In this document: one piece after another, positions 23,030 to 31,906 of the stretch | Numbering within the stretch: the stretch's first letter is position 1 | Layout: every line of letters starts with the position of its first letter | From: Prauserella endophytica | GTDB taxonomy: Bacteria > Actinomycetota > Actinomycetes > Mycobacteriales > Pseudonocardiaceae | NCBI RefSeq assembly: GCF_005146945.1 | Contig: NZ_SWMS01000016.1 | Location: 102,134-166,133, forward strand | Length of the DNA stretch: 64,000 nt | Reading direction: 5' to 3' | Position numbers and translations under genes: made by a program | Notes under the pieces: generated by a model | What the model saw: only the letters and a program-made list of their open reading frames with translations | Database searches by the model: none | Told to the model about the DNA's origin: nothing

Positions 23030-23932
23030 ATGAACGAGCTGCTGAGCGGCAAATCGGTGGTTGTGACCGGTGCGGGAAGGGGCCTGGGGGAGGCCTTCGC
23101 CGTGCACGCCGCGCAGGCGGGCGCCGCGGTCGTCGTGAACGACATCGACGTGGGACGGGCTGAGGCGACCGCGGCGAACATCAGGGCGCACGGCGGCCTG
23201 GCGGTCGCCAGCGGGCACAGTGTCGCCGACCCGGAACAGGCGAGGGCGATCATCGAGCTGTGCGAGGCGGAGTTCGGCCGGATCGACGGACTGGTGAACA
23301 ACGCCGGGGTGAACTACGAGGCGCTGCCGTGGCAGGACGACCCGGCGCAGATCCGCGAGCTGATCGAGACCAACGTCCTCGGCGTGATCTACACGGGGAC
23401 GGCCGCGGCGGAGGCGATGATGCGCCACGGCGGCGGCTCGATCGTCAACATCTCGTCGGGGGCGTCGCTGGGGCAGCGCAAGCTCGCGACCTACGCGGCG
23501 AGCAAGGGCGCGGTGGCGTCGCTGACGTACTCGTGGGCGCTCGACATGGAGGATGTCGGCATTCGCGTCAACGCCGTCTGCCCGCTCGCCCACACGCGCA
23601 TGGTGTGGAAGTCGGAGCGGTCACTGCGCAACTGCCCGCCGGACCGCACGCCTGCGCGGATCGCTCCGGTGGTGCTCTTCCTGCTCGGCGACGGCTCCCA
23701 CGGCATCACGGGGCAGCTGATCCGGTGCAACGGCCCGCAGCTGCACATCGTCGGCCAGCCGTATCTCAAGGCGCCGATCCTGGAACGGCAGGTGTGGGAC
23801 TCCGACAGCGTGCAGCGCGCGTTCGACGAGGTCTTCAGCGCTCACCTGGAGCCGTACGGCCTGGAGAAGCGTGTGCCCCCGCGCCTGCGCAAGTGGACCG
23901 AGGGCCCCACGACCCCCCTCCGCAGCGCCTGA
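23030..23932 (+). CDS. short-chain dehydrogenase/reductase (SDR)
   Basis: The 300-aa product carries cofactor motif TGAGRGLG (about residues 13-20), the NNAG motif in GLVNNAGVNY (about 88-97), catalytic Ser in VNISSGAS and Tyr-Ala-Ala-Ser-Lys (YxxxK). This is a classical SDR using NAD(P)H. It has a C-terminal extension of about 60 residues ending in a KWTEGPTTP-like tail, longer than the usual 250 aa. The start ATG 23030 follows GGGAGAAGAG. It is followed by a palindromic terminator and is probably monocistronic. The substrate is unknown. Confidence 0.88.
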   Translation: MNELLSGKSVVVTGAGRGLGEAFAVHAAQAGAAVVVNDIDVGRAEATAANIRAHGGLAVASGHSVADPEQARAIIELCEAEFGRIDGLVNNAGVNYEALPWQDDPAQIRELIETNVLGVIYTGTAAAEAMMRHGGGSIVNISSGASLGQRKLATYAASKGAVASLTYSWALDMEDVGIRVNAVCPLAHTRMVWKSERSLRNCPPDRTPARIAPVVLFLLGDGSHGITGQLIRCNGPQLHIVGQPYLKAPILERQVWDSDSVQRAFDEVFSAHLEPYGLEKRVPPRLRKWTEGPTTPLRSA

Positions 23933-23939
23933 CCTGACT

Positions 23940-23992
23940 GCCCCCAAGGCCACCTTTGTTGCGTTCAACGCAACAAAGGTGGCCTTGGGGGC
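23940..23992. terminator. perfect 53-bp palindrome between convergent genes
   Basis: Arms 23940-23965 and 23967-23992 are exact reverse complements about one central C. Its core AAGGCCACCTTTGTTGCGTT is related to the palindrome at 15272 but with different flanks (CCCCC/GGGGG and TTTGTT). It lies 8 nt after the SDR stop and 9 nt before the fadD stop, so it should terminate both. Confidence 0.85.
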
Positions 23993-24000
23993 CGGTGGCG

Positions 24001-25836
24001 TCAGTCTGCGTAGAGGGCGGCGATGTCGGGTTCGTACCGCTCGGCGATGACGCGGCGCTTGAGCTTCAGCGTCGGCGTCAGCTCGCCGCTCTCCGGGGTC
24101 CACGCCTTCGCCAGCAGCTGGTACCGCTTGATCTGCTCGACCTTGGCGAGCCGCTCGTTGGCCGCCTCGACGGCGCGGTCGATCTCGGCTCGCACGTCGG
24201 GGTGGCCGGCCAGCGCGGCCACGTCGGTGTCCTCGATGCCGCGCGCCGCCGCCCACGCGGGAGCGATCTCGTCGTCGAGCACGATCAGCGCGGTGACGTA
24301 CGGCTTGCCGTCGCCGATCGCCACCGCCTGCCCGATGAGCTGGTGCTCCTTCAGCAGGCCCTCGATCCGGCTCGGTGCGATGTTCTTGCCGCCCGCCGTG
24401 ATGATCAGTTCCTTCTTGCGGTCGGTGATCGTGACGAACCCGTCGGAGTCGATCGTGCCGATGTCGCCGGTCGCGAACCACCTTTCGGCGTCGGTCGCCG
24501 GCTCGATCGACCCGTCCTCCTGCAAGTAGCCGAGGAAGACGATCGGGCCGCGGACGAACAACTCGCCGTCCTCGCCCGTGCGCACCTCGACGTCGGCGAG
24601 CGGCCTGCCGACCGTCCCCGCCTTGAAGGCGCCCGCGGTGTTGGACGTGACGGCGCCGGTGGTTTCCGAGAGCCCCCACACCTCCTGGATCTCGACGCCG
24701 AGGCCCGCGATGAAGTAGAGGACCTCCACCGGGAGCGCCGCGGCGCCGCTGGAGGCCAGCGTGAGCTTGTCGAGGCCGAGCAGCTGACGCACCGGCGCGA
24801 GCACGGTCTCGTCGGTCTCGGCGATGCGGGCGGCGAGGTCGGCGGGCACCTCCTTGCCTGCGCTGCGCAGTTTGTAGCCCTCCTGCAGCAGTTCGTTGGC
24901 CTGCAACAGCGCGGTCCGCCGCTCCTCGGGCACGCCGCCGAGCATGTTCTTGAGGCCGGCGACCATCTTCTCCCACACACGCGGCACGCCGAACAGGACG
25001 TCGGGCCGCACCCGGCCGAGCGCGGGGACGAGACCTTTCGCGTCGGCGAGCGTGTGCACGTGCCCCGCGTAGACGATCGGCAGGTAGATCGACAGCTCGC
25101 GCTCGGCGATGTGCGCCAGCGGCAGGTAGGCGATGTTCTTCAGGTGCATCTGGTTGTCGTGCAGCGAATGGATCGCGAGCGCCTCGTGGATCGCGTTGCG
25201 GTGGGAGAGCACCACACCCTTCGGCACGCCCGTGGTGCCGGAGGTGTAGATCATCGACAGCGGGTCGTCGGGCTTGATCTCGTCGGTCGCCTGCTCGAAC
25301 GCCTGGGGTTCCCGCGCGTGCCTGGCGGCGCCGCGCTCGCGCAGGTCGGCGAACGTGAGGAAGCGGTCGTCGCCGTGCGGGAGGTCAACGGGGTCGAGTA
25401 CGACGACGTGTTCCAGGTTGGGCAGCTGGTCGAGCACCGGAAGCCAGCGGTCCAGCTCCTCGCGCCCGGCGAGCACCGCGATCGGCGCCGCGCTGTGATT
25501 GACGACGAAGGCGATCTGCTCGCTGCTCAGCGTCGAGTACGCGGTGCACGGGATGGCCGCGATGTTGGTGGCCGCGAGGTCGGCGATGAGGTGCTCGGGG
25601 CGGCTCGGCGCCATGATGATCAGCCGCTGGCCCGCGCGCAGGCCGAGGTCGGTGAACCCGGCGGCGATCGAGGCCACCTCCTCGCGCAGCTGTCCCCACG
25701 TCAGCGTCGGCGTTCCCTCCGCGTCCAGTGACGTGAGCGCCGGCAGGTCGGCGAACTCGGTTGCGTTGCGGCGCAACAGAACGGGGATCGTGAGGGTGTC
25801 GGTCTGCCTGGCGACCGAAGTCTGGTTGGACGGCAA
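24001..25836 (-). CDS. long-chain fatty acid-CoA ligase (FadD15-type)
   Basis: The 611-aa AMP-forming ligase has the P-loop-like MIYTSGTTGVPKGVVLSHRN (about residues 194-213), the ATP-binding VWGLSETTG (about 392-400), WFATGDIGTIDSDGFVTITD (about 453-472) and the C-terminal lysine region (TLKLKRRVI). It activates fatty acids to acyl-CoA through an acyl-adenylate. Length and motif spacing match the long-chain class rather than the FadD3 class seen at 41.5 kb. It stands alone between a terminator palindrome and the divergent HhH-GPD gene. Confidence 0.93.
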   Translation of the reverse strand: MPSNQTSVARQTDTLTIPVLLRRNATEFADLPALTSLDAEGTPTLTWGQLREEVASIAAGFTDLGLRAGQRLIIMAPSRPEHLIADLAATNIAAIPCTAYSTLSSEQIAFVVNHSAAPIAVLAGREELDRWLPVLDQLPNLEHVVVLDPVDLPHGDDRFLTFADLRERGAARHAREPQAFEQATDEIKPDDPLSMIYTSGTTGVPKGVVLSHRNAIHEALAIHSLHDNQMHLKNIAYLPLAHIAERELSIYLPIVYAGHVHTLADAKGLVPALGRVRPDVLFGVPRVWEKMVAGLKNMLGGVPEERRTALLQANELLQEGYKLRSAGKEVPADLAARIAETDETVLAPVRQLLGLDKLTLASSGAAALPVEVLYFIAGLGVEIQEVWGLSETTGAVTSNTAGAFKAGTVGRPLADVEVRTGEDGELFVRGPIVFLGYLQEDGSIEPATDAERWFATGDIGTIDSDGFVTITDRKKELIITAGGKNIAPSRIEGLLKEHQLIGQAVAIGDGKPYVTALIVLDDEIAPAWAAARGIEDTDVAALAGHPDVRAEIDRAVEAANERLAKVEQIKRYQLLAKAWTPESGELTPTLKLKRRVIAERYEPDIAALYAD

Positions 25837-25957
25837 CGGATGTCTCCTCGTCTCGCCGGTCGAGAGGCGCCCAGCCTATGTGTTCGACGTCACTCAGGGA
25901 ACCATGATCGTTCATCTCGCCGGTGTTGCCGCCCGGGCGTCCGGGTACGCGGGTGGG

Positions 25958-26602
25958 ATGAGCAGGGAGCCAGAGCGCGTCGCCAAGCGGCTGCTGGACG
26001 TGGCGGGGAGGACCTACGCGAGCGAGGCGGGCATCAAGCTCGCTGACACCCCGGCCCCGCTGTACCGGCTGCTGGTGCTCTCCGTGCTGCTGTCCACCCG
26101 CATCAAGGCCGACCTCGCCGTCGCCGCCGCGCGCGAGCTGGTCAAGGCGGGCGCGGGGACGCCGAGGAGGATGTTGGACACGTCGTGGCAGGAGCGGGTG
26201 GACGCGCTCGGCCGCGCGCACTACGTCCGCTACGACGAGAGCACGGCCACCGCGCTCGGAGAGGGTGCGCGGCTGTTGCTCGACGAGTACCGGGGCGACC
26301 TGCGGCGGTTACGGGAGCGGGCGTCCGGCGATGTTGGCGAACTGCGCAACTTGCTGTGCGAACTGCCCAGGCTCGGTGCCGTCGGCGCCGACATCTTCTG
26401 CCGCGAGGCCCAGCAGGTGTGGCCCGAGCTGCGCCCGTACCTCGACCGCAAGGCGACGTCCGGTGCTGGACGGGTCGGCCTGCCCGAGAACGCCTCCGAG
26501 CTGGCGAAACTCGTGCCGGACGACGACCTCGCACGGTTCTCGGCCGCGCTGGTGCGGGTCAGCCTCGACAAGAGGCTGGCCGACCAGGTGACCAAGGACT
26601 AG
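25958..26602 (+). CDS. HhH-GPD superfamily (endonuclease III-like) protein
   Basis: The 214-aa protein resembles the DNA glycosylase fold: helices around PLYRLLVLSVLLSTRIKADL, then LCELPRLGAVGADIFCREA (helix-hairpin-helix-like, LPxxGxVxADIF). The catalytic Lys of endonuclease III in LPGVGxKTA is replaced, and no Fe-S cysteine cluster is seen, so glycosylase activity is uncertain. This short form occurs in actinobacteria as an uncharacterised family. ATG 25958 is chosen; the frame is open upstream but overlaps the divergent fadD leader. Confidence 0.75.
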   Translation: MSREPERVAKRLLDVAGRTYASEAGIKLADTPAPLYRLLVLSVLLSTRIKADLAVAAARELVKAGAGTPRRMLDTSWQERVDALGRAHYVRYDESTATALGEGARLLLDEYRGDLRRLRERASGDVGELRNLLCELPRLGAVGADIFCREAQQVWPELRPYLDRKATSGAGRVGLPENASELAKLVPDDDLARFSAALVRVSLDKRLADQVTKD

Positions 26603-26699
26603 TTGCGCAGTATTTCCAACTTTTTCCTCCAAGGTGCTTGTTCTGAGCGACTGATTCGGGGCATGATGACGGCTCCGTTCAACGCCAAGGAGGATCACC

Positions 26700-28151
26700 G
26701 TGGATCTTCAGCTGCTGGCTGCGCTCGTACTGGGGATCGGCGCCATCGTGCTGATCGTGCTGCGCACCCGGCTGGACGCTTTCGTCGCGCTGCTCATCGC
26801 GGCGCTGCTCACCGGGTTCGTCGCGGGCGCGCCGGTGACGGACATCCTGGGGTCGATCACCGACGGGTTCGGCTCGACGATGGGGGCCATCGGCATCGTC
26901 ATCGGCCTCGGGGTGGGGGTCGGCAAGATCCTGGAGGTCTCCGGCGCGGCCGACGCGCTGGCCAGGGCCTTCGTGCGGGCGCTCGGCAGGGGCCGGGAGC
27001 CGTGGGCGATGGCGGGCACGGGCGCGCTCGTGTCGATCCCGGTGTTCTGCGACTCCGGCTACGTGATCATGAACCCGCTCGCGCGCTCGATCGCGCGGCG
27101 CAAGCGGGCGGGGTACGTGACGCTGGCCCTCGCGCTCGGCTGCGGGATGACGCTCACCCACCACCTCGTGCCGCCGACACCCGGTCCGCTCGGCGTCGCG
27201 GGCATCCTCGGCGCCGACGTGGGCGGCATGATCCTCGCCGGAGTGATCTTCTCCGTCGTGCTGCTGCCGTTGCTGGTGTTCTACGCGAAGTGGATGGGGC
27301 CGCGGCTCGAGGAGCACGTGCTGCCGAACGTCAAGGCCGAGGTCTACGGCTCTGCCACCTCGCGCAGCGCCGTGGTCACGGGCGGGTCCGCGGGCGACGG
27401 CGGCACCGGTGAGAGCGAGGACGGCGAGAGGGAGGACGGCGAGGAGCCCGCGCCGAAGCGCATGTCCGCGTGGCTGGCAGCCCTGCCCCTGCTCGTCCCG
27501 CTGCTGCTGATCGTGGCCAACACCGTCACCGAGGCGGTCGACCGCAGTGCCAAGGGCGTGCTCAGCGGTGACGACTACGAGCCGTCAAGCGTCGCCGCCG
27601 TGCTGTCGTTCGTCGGCAGCCCCGTGGTGGCGCTGCTGATCGGGCTCGTGCTCGCGGTCTACGTCCTGCTGCCGCGGGTGACGACGCGGAACCAGGTGGC
27701 GGGCTGGCTCTCGCAGGCGGCGTCGTCGGCGGGGCTCATCATCCTCATCACCGGTGCGGGTGGAGCGTTCGGCCAGGTCCTGCGCGACACCGGGGTCGGC
27801 GACGCACTGGCGGAGACCATCGCGTCGTGGAGCCTGCCCGGCGTGCTCGTGCCGTTCCTGATCGCCACGCTGGTGCGGCTCGCGCAGGGCTCCGGCACCG
27901 TCGCGATGATCACGGCGGCGTCGGTCACGGCTCCGCTCGTGGCCGGGCTCGGGGTGTCGCCGCTGGCCGCCGCCATCGCCTGCTGCGCGGGTTCGATGGT
28001 GTTCAGTTACTTCAACGACTCGTATTTCTGGGTCGTCACGCGGTTCACTGGTCTCGACGGCGCGGCGGCGATCCGCGGCTGGTCCGGCATCACCACCGCG
28101 GTGTGGCTCGGTTCGCTGCCGCTGGTCCTGCTCGCAGGGGCGGTGTTGTGA
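26700..28151 (+). CDS. GntP-family gluconate/sugar-acid permease
   Basis: The 483-aa protein starts at GTG 26700 with AAGGAGG 6 nt upstream. It has about 12-14 spans and GntP signatures: FGSTMGAIGIVIGLGVGVGK (about 59-78), VSIPVFCDSGYVIMNPL (about 114-130) and THHLVPPTPGPLGVAG. A charged Gly/Glu/Asp-rich cytoplasmic loop (about 225-255) splits the halves. It is the first gene of a four-gene operon for four-carbon sugar acids, so it likely imports threonate or erythronate rather than gluconate. Confidence 0.92.
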   Translation: MDLQLLAALVLGIGAIVLIVLRTRLDAFVALLIAALLTGFVAGAPVTDILGSITDGFGSTMGAIGIVIGLGVGVGKILEVSGAADALARAFVRALGRGREPWAMAGTGALVSIPVFCDSGYVIMNPLARSIARRKRAGYVTLALALGCGMTLTHHLVPPTPGPLGVAGILGADVGGMILAGVIFSVVLLPLLVFYAKWMGPRLEEHVLPNVKAEVYGSATSRSAVVTGGSAGDGGTGESEDGEREDGEEPAPKRMSAWLAALPLLVPLLLIVANTVTEAVDRSAKGVLSGDDYEPSSVAAVLSFVGSPVVALLIGLVLAVYVLLPRVTTRNQVAGWLSQAASSAGLIILITGAGGAFGQVLRDTGVGDALAETIASWSLPGVLVPFLIATLVRLAQGSGTVAMITAASVTAPLVAGLGVSPLAAAIACCAGSMVFSYFNDSYFWVVTRFTGLDGAAAIRGWSGITTAVWLGSLPLVLLAGAVL

Positions 28152-29413
28152 ACGCGGTGAAGGCCCACGTGCTGGTGATCGGCGACGATCTCACCGGCAG
28201 CAACGCGACCGGTGCCCGGTTCGCGCGCGCCGGCCTGCGCACGGTGTCGGTGAGCGGCGTCGAGCGGGTGCCGTGCGCCGAGGGCGCCGACGTGGTGGTG
28301 CTCAACCTCGGCACGCGGCAGTACCCCGCCGACCGGGCCAGGGAGCTCGTGCGCGAGGCCGTCGGCGCGGTGACGCCGGTGGACTTCATCGCCAAGCGCG
28401 TGGACACCACCCTGCGCGGCAACGTGGGCGCCGAGGTCGACGCGCTGCTCGGCGTGCTGGAGCCGGGCACGCGAGCGCTCGTGGTGCCGGCCTTCCCCGA
28501 CGCAGGCCGCACGACGGTCGGCGGACTGCACCTGGTCGACGGTGTTCCGCTCGCCGAGACCTCCGCCGCCCGCGACCCGCTCACGCCGGTCAGGGCCTCC
28601 CGCGTCGCGACGATCCTGCGCCAGGGCACCGACCTGCCGATCGCCGAGCTCCCGCTCGACGTCGTCGAGTCCGGTGTGGACACTCTTGCCGGCGAACTCG
28701 CGGCCACGGACGCGCCGCTCGTCGTGTGCGACGCCACCACCAACGCGCACCTCGGCATCATCGCCGAGGCGGCGGCGAAACTCCAGCAACAGCTCGGGAC
28801 CCGGTGGGTTTCCGTCGACAGTGGACCCTTCGCCGTGCAGCTGACGGCAGCGCTCGGCATCGGTCCCGGCGTGCACGAGCTGCCCCCGGTGCTCGCCGTG
28901 GTCGCGAGCATCACCGGCACCACCCAGGAGCAGGTGCTCGAGCTCGAGCAGGTGCTGCGTGCCCGGTTCGTGGACGTGGCGCTCGACGGGCTCGACGCCC
29001 GTGCCATCGCCGACCGCGTCGCCGCGCTGCTGCGGCCGGGCGTGCGGGTGGCCGGAATCCGCACGTCCCAGCCCGCTCCTGGCGAGCTGATCGACCCGGC
29101 GACCGCGGAACGCATTCCCAGGGTGCTCGCCGAGGCCGTCTCGATCCTGCTCACCGAGCATCGCTTCGGCGGCCTCTACGCGACGGGCGGCGACATGGCC
29201 GAGGCCACCACGGCCGCGCTCGCCAGCGACGGCTTCGCCATCGACGCCGAGGTGCTGCCGCTCGCCGTCGCGGGCAGGCTCGTCGGGGGGCCGCACGACG
29301 GCCTGCCTTTCGCCACGAAGGGCGGGCTGATCGGCGGCCGCGACGCCGCGCTCGCCTGCGTCGAGCACCTGATCAGCGTCAGCGCACAACGAGAGAGAGG
29401 AACCGCGCAGTGA
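28148..29413 (+). CDS. four-carbon acid sugar kinase (DUF1537 family, DtnK/OtnK-like)
   Basis: The start GTG 28148 overlaps the permease stop by GTGA. The 421-aa protein has the family N-terminal LVIGDDLTGSNATGARFARAG (first 20 residues shown suffice), KRVDTTLRGNVGAEVDALL, and a C-terminal nucleotide-binding region with GGLYATGGDMAEATTAAL. These kinases phosphorylate D-threonate, L-threonate or D-erythronate at O4. Its neighbour is a PdxA2-type dehydrogenase and there is no aldolase, which points to the D-threonate-type route (kinase then oxidative decarboxylation to dihydroxyacetone phosphate). Confidence 0.9.
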   Translation: MNAVKAHVLVIGDDLTGSNATGARFARAGLRTVSVSGVERVPCAEGADVVVLNLGTRQYPADRARELVREAVGAVTPVDFIAKRVDTTLRGNVGAEVDALLGVLEPGTRALVVPAFPDAGRTTVGGLHLVDGVPLAETSAARDPLTPVRASRVATILRQGTDLPIAELPLDVVESGVDTLAGELAATDAPLVVCDATTNAHLGIIAEAAAKLQQQLGTRWVSVDSGPFAVQLTAALGIGPGVHELPPVLAVVASITGTTQEQVLELEQVLRARFVDVALDGLDARAIADRVAALLRPGVRVAGIRTSQPAPGELIDPATAERIPRVLAEAVSILLTEHRFGGLYATGGDMAEATTAALASDGFAIDAEVLPLAVAGRLVGGPHDGLPFATKGGLIGGRDAALACVEHLISVSAQRERGTAQ

Positions 29414-30450
29414 CCGCAGCCAGTACCGACCGTCCCATCCTCGCCATCACCCTCGGTGATCCGGTGGGCATCGGCCCGGAGATCACCGCACGCACGCTCG
29501 CCGGCAAGGAGGCGACCGAGCAGGCCCGCCCGCTGGCGGTGGGCGACGCGGCCGTGCTGCGGAGGGCGATCGGCGTCTGCGGGCTCGACGTGGAGGTCAA
29601 CGCGATCTCGTCGGTGTCGCAGGCCCGGTTCACGCCCGGCGTGATCGACGTGCTCGACCTCGGCATCGCGCCAGCCGACCTGCCGTGGGGCAAGGTCGAC
29701 GGCACGGCGGGCCGTTCGGCCGTGGCCGCGATCGAGACCGCGACCAAGGCCGCGCTCGCGGGCGAGGTCGATGCCGTGGTGACCTCGCCGATCAACAAGG
29801 AGGCCATCTGGGCCGCCGGGTCGAAGCACCTGGGGCACACGGAGATGCTCGGCGAGCTGACCGGGTCGGAACGCTTCAACACGATGTTCTGGGTGCGCGG
29901 CCTGAAGATCTTCTTCGCCACGCGGCACCTCTCGCTGCGAGAGGCGCTCGACCGGATCACCAAGCCGAACATCGAGCACTCGATCCGCGAGGCGTACACG
30001 GCGCTGGAGGTGTTCGGCACCAGCGAGCCGAAGCTCGCCGTCGCCGCGCTCAACCCGCACGGCGGGGAGAACGGCAAGTTCGGTGACGAGGAAATCGTCG
30101 CGATCGCGCCCGCCGTGGAGGCCGCGCGGGAGGCCGGTCTCGACGTCGTGGGGCCGATTCCCGCCGACTCGGTGTTCCACCAGGGCCTGGAGGGCCGCTT
30201 CGACGGCGTGCTCTCGCTCTACCACGACCAGGGGCACATCGCGTCGAAGACGGTGGACTTCCACGGGACGGTGTCGGTGACGGTCGGGCTGCCGATCCTG
30301 CGGACGTCGGTCGACCACGGCACGGCGTTCGACATCGCGGGCACCGGGCAGGCCGACGCGGGCACGATGCGCGCGGCGTTCCGCGCGGCCGTCGAGCTGG
30401 CGCCGTTCGCGGGCAAACTGCGGGACGTCTACCCGCCGACGGCGTCGTAG
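29410..30450 (+). CDS. pdxA2: PdxA2-like 4-phospho-D-threonate/erythronate dehydrogenase
   Basis: The 346-aa product starts at GTG 29410, overlapping the kinase stop. It shows the PdxA fold signatures LAITLGDPVGIGPEITARTL (about residues 12-31), VTSPINKEAIWAAGSKHLGH (about 126-145) with the metal-binding histidine, and LSLYHDQGHI with the second metal site. PdxA proper acts in pyridoxine synthesis. The paralogue in kinase-linked operons oxidises 4-phospho-sugar acids with NAD, giving dihydroxyacetone phosphate and CO2. Operon context favours the latter. Confidence 0.9.
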   Translation: MTAASTDRPILAITLGDPVGIGPEITARTLAGKEATEQARPLAVGDAAVLRRAIGVCGLDVEVNAISSVSQARFTPGVIDVLDLGIAPADLPWGKVDGTAGRSAVAAIETATKAALAGEVDAVVTSPINKEAIWAAGSKHLGHTEMLGELTGSERFNTMFWVRGLKIFFATRHLSLREALDRITKPNIEHSIREAYTALEVFGTSEPKLAVAALNPHGGENGKFGDEEIVAIAPAVEAAREAGLDVVGPIPADSVFHQGLEGRFDGVLSLYHDQGHIASKTVDFHGTVSVTVGLPILRTSVDHGTAFDIAGTGQADAGTMRAAFRAAVELAPFAGKLRDVYPPTAS

Positions 30451-30459
30451 AGTTCCGGC

Positions 30460-31257
30460 GTGACCGTTCCCCGGCAGACGACGACCCAGCGGCGCACGAT
30501 GCTGCTCGCCGCCGTGCGCGGTGGCGACAGCAGTATCCAGGCGCTGGCCGAGCAGTTCGGGGTGTCGTCGTCGACGATCCGGCGTGACCTGACCGAGCTG
30601 GCCAGGGAGGGGCACGTCGTCCGCACCTACGGCGGCGCGCTCGACACCGGCCCCAGCGTCGAGCGCACCCTGCGGGAGAAGGACGCGAGCCACGCCGAGG
30701 AGAAGAACGCGGTCGCGAGGGCCGCCGCCGGGCTGGTGCGCGACGGCGAGGTGGTGCTGCTCGACGCGGGCACCACCACGGGGCGGCTCGCGCACCACCT
30801 GGCCGGCCGGTCGGGCCTCACCGTGGTGACCAACGGGCTCACGGTGCTGCTCGCGCTCGCCGACAGCCCCGACATCGACGTGGTGGTGCTCGGCGGGCGG
30901 CTGCGGCACCCCAACGAGGCCATCCTCGGCCCGACCGTCGAGCAGCAGCTGAGGCACATCACGCCGGATCGCGTGTTCCTCGGCGCGGACGGGCTGACCG
31001 CGCGGCGCGGGCTGTGCGCTCCGACGCTGGAGCAGGCACAGCTCAAGCACGCGATGCTACACGCCGGGCGAGAGTCCTATGTGCTCGTCGATCACTCCAA
31101 ACTGGACAGCTCGCCGTTCTCGTACTGGGCCCCGATGGACCGCGAGCACACGGTGATCGTGGACGACGGCGATCCGGCCGCGCTGGAGCCGTTCGAGTCC
31201 GTGTCGGGCTGTGCCCTGCTCCCCGTGCGTGCCTCCGGGGCGGTCAGCGAGCCGTGA
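30460..31257 (+). CDS. DeoR-family transcriptional regulator of the sugar-acid operon
   Basis: The 265-aa protein starts at GTG 30460, 9 nt after pdxA2. Its N-terminal winged helix (IQALAEQFGVSSSTIRRDLT, about residues 26-45, then YGGAL) is the DeoR signature. The sugar-phosphate sensing domain has LLDAGTTTGRLAHHL and VVVLGGRLRHPNEAILGPT. It probably represses the permease-kinase-dehydrogenase operon until a phosphorylated intermediate binds. Its last 14 nt overlap the 3' end of the convergent tetR gene. Confidence 0.9.
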   Translation: MTVPRQTTTQRRTMLLAAVRGGDSSIQALAEQFGVSSSTIRRDLTELAREGHVVRTYGGALDTGPSVERTLREKDASHAEEKNAVARAAAGLVRDGEVVLLDAGTTTGRLAHHLAGRSGLTVVTNGLTVLLALADSPDIDVVVLGGRLRHPNEAILGPTVEQQLRHITPDRVFLGADGLTARRGLCAPTLEQAQLKHAMLHAGRESYVLVDHSKLDSSPFSYWAPMDREHTVIVDDGDPAALEPFESVSGCALLPVRASGAVSEP

Positions 31258-31825
31258 GCTCGTCGAACGCGGCGTCGACCGCGCGCGGCAGCGCCTCCGG
31301 GTCGTCGCCGGCGAGCTGGACGGCCGCGTTGAAGCAGGCGAGTGCGAGCTGGGGCGCGAGCGTGGCGACGAGCTCCGTGGCGCCCCGCTCGCGCAGGTTC
31401 TCGGTCAGCGTGCCGGTGTAGAGCGCGAACTTCCGCGTGCTCCGGTCCCGTAGCTCGGGCGTCTCGTTCACGAGCCGGAGGTACGTGAGGTAGTGCTCGG
31501 CGTCGCTCGTCACGTCCTCACAGATCGCCACGGTGGCCGCGCGGAGGTGCTCGACCGCCTCGGCGAGCGTGGGCCGCTCCGGCGTCAGCGCGCCGTGGCG
31601 CTCGATGATGCCGTCGAGGATGGCCTGCTCCTCGTAGAACACGACCTCCTGCTTGTCGCCGAAGTACCGGAAGAACGTCGTGCGGCCGACCTCGGCGCGC
31701 TCGGCGATGTCGGCGACGGTGACGTGTGCGTAGCCGCGCTCGGCGAACAGCTCGAACGCGGCCTTGATGATCTGCTCCCGCACGCGTTGCTGCTTGCGCT
31801 CGCGCAACGGGACCCGGTCGGACAT
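31244..31825 (-). CDS. TetR-family regulator
   Basis: ATG 31825 (MSDRVPLRERKQQRVRE) is preferred; an ATG three codons earlier is possible. The 193-aa protein has a TetR DNA-binding domain (LFAERGYAHVTVADIAERAE, then VGRTTFFRYFGDKQEVV) and a helical C-terminal half with LTYLRLVNETPELRDRS. It is divergent from an SDR gene, and a perfect palindrome lies in the 81-nt gap. It does not look like KstR2, which would be expected to control the downstream steroid genes. Confidence 0.88.
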   Translation of the reverse strand: MSDRVPLRERKQQRVREQIIKAAFELFAERGYAHVTVADIAERAEVGRTTFFRYFGDKQEVVFYEEQAILDGIIERHGALTPERPTLAEAVEHLRAATVAICEDVTSDAEHYLTYLRLVNETPELRDRSTRKFALYTGTLTENLRERGATELVATLAPQLALACFNAAVQLAGDDPEALPRAVDAAFDELTAR

Positions 31826-31833
31826 GGCCGTCA

Positions 31834-31862
31834 TTGTACGTGGGCGGTACCGTGTCTATAGT
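31834..31862 (+). promoter_or_regulatory. sigma-70-type promoter for the SDR gene
   Basis: TTGTAC (31834-31839), a 17-nt spacer and TATAGT (31857-31862) form a good housekeeping promoter. Transcription would begin near 31869, at the palindromic operator, about 37 nt before the SDR start codon. Confidence 0.6.
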
Positions 31863-31870
31863 GGTACTCA

Positions 31871-31884
31871 GTTCCATATGGAAC
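31871..31884. promoter_or_regulatory. palindromic operator GTTCCATATGGAAC
   Basis: This is a perfect 14-bp palindrome immediately downstream of the -10 box, covering the expected transcription start. It lies between the divergent tetR and SDR genes. It is the likely binding site of the adjacent TetR protein, blocking the SDR promoter. Confidence 0.65.
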
Positions 31885-31906
31885 GGAATTCCGCTGAGAG
31901 GGAGAC

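Noticed and set aside
25958..26602. Functional endonuclease III
   Set aside because: The catalytic Lys of the LPGVGxKTA motif and the iron-sulfur cysteines are missing, so only the fold family is claimed.
29410..30450. Pyridoxine-synthesis PdxA
   Set aside because: Coupling to a DUF1537 kinase and GntP permease indicates the sugar-acid catabolic paralogue.
31244..31825. KstR2 identity for the TetR regulator next to the steroid cluster
   Set aside because: Its helix-turn-helix and ligand domain do not resemble KstR2, it has its own different palindrome (GTTCCATATGGAAC), and it is divergent from an unrelated SDR.
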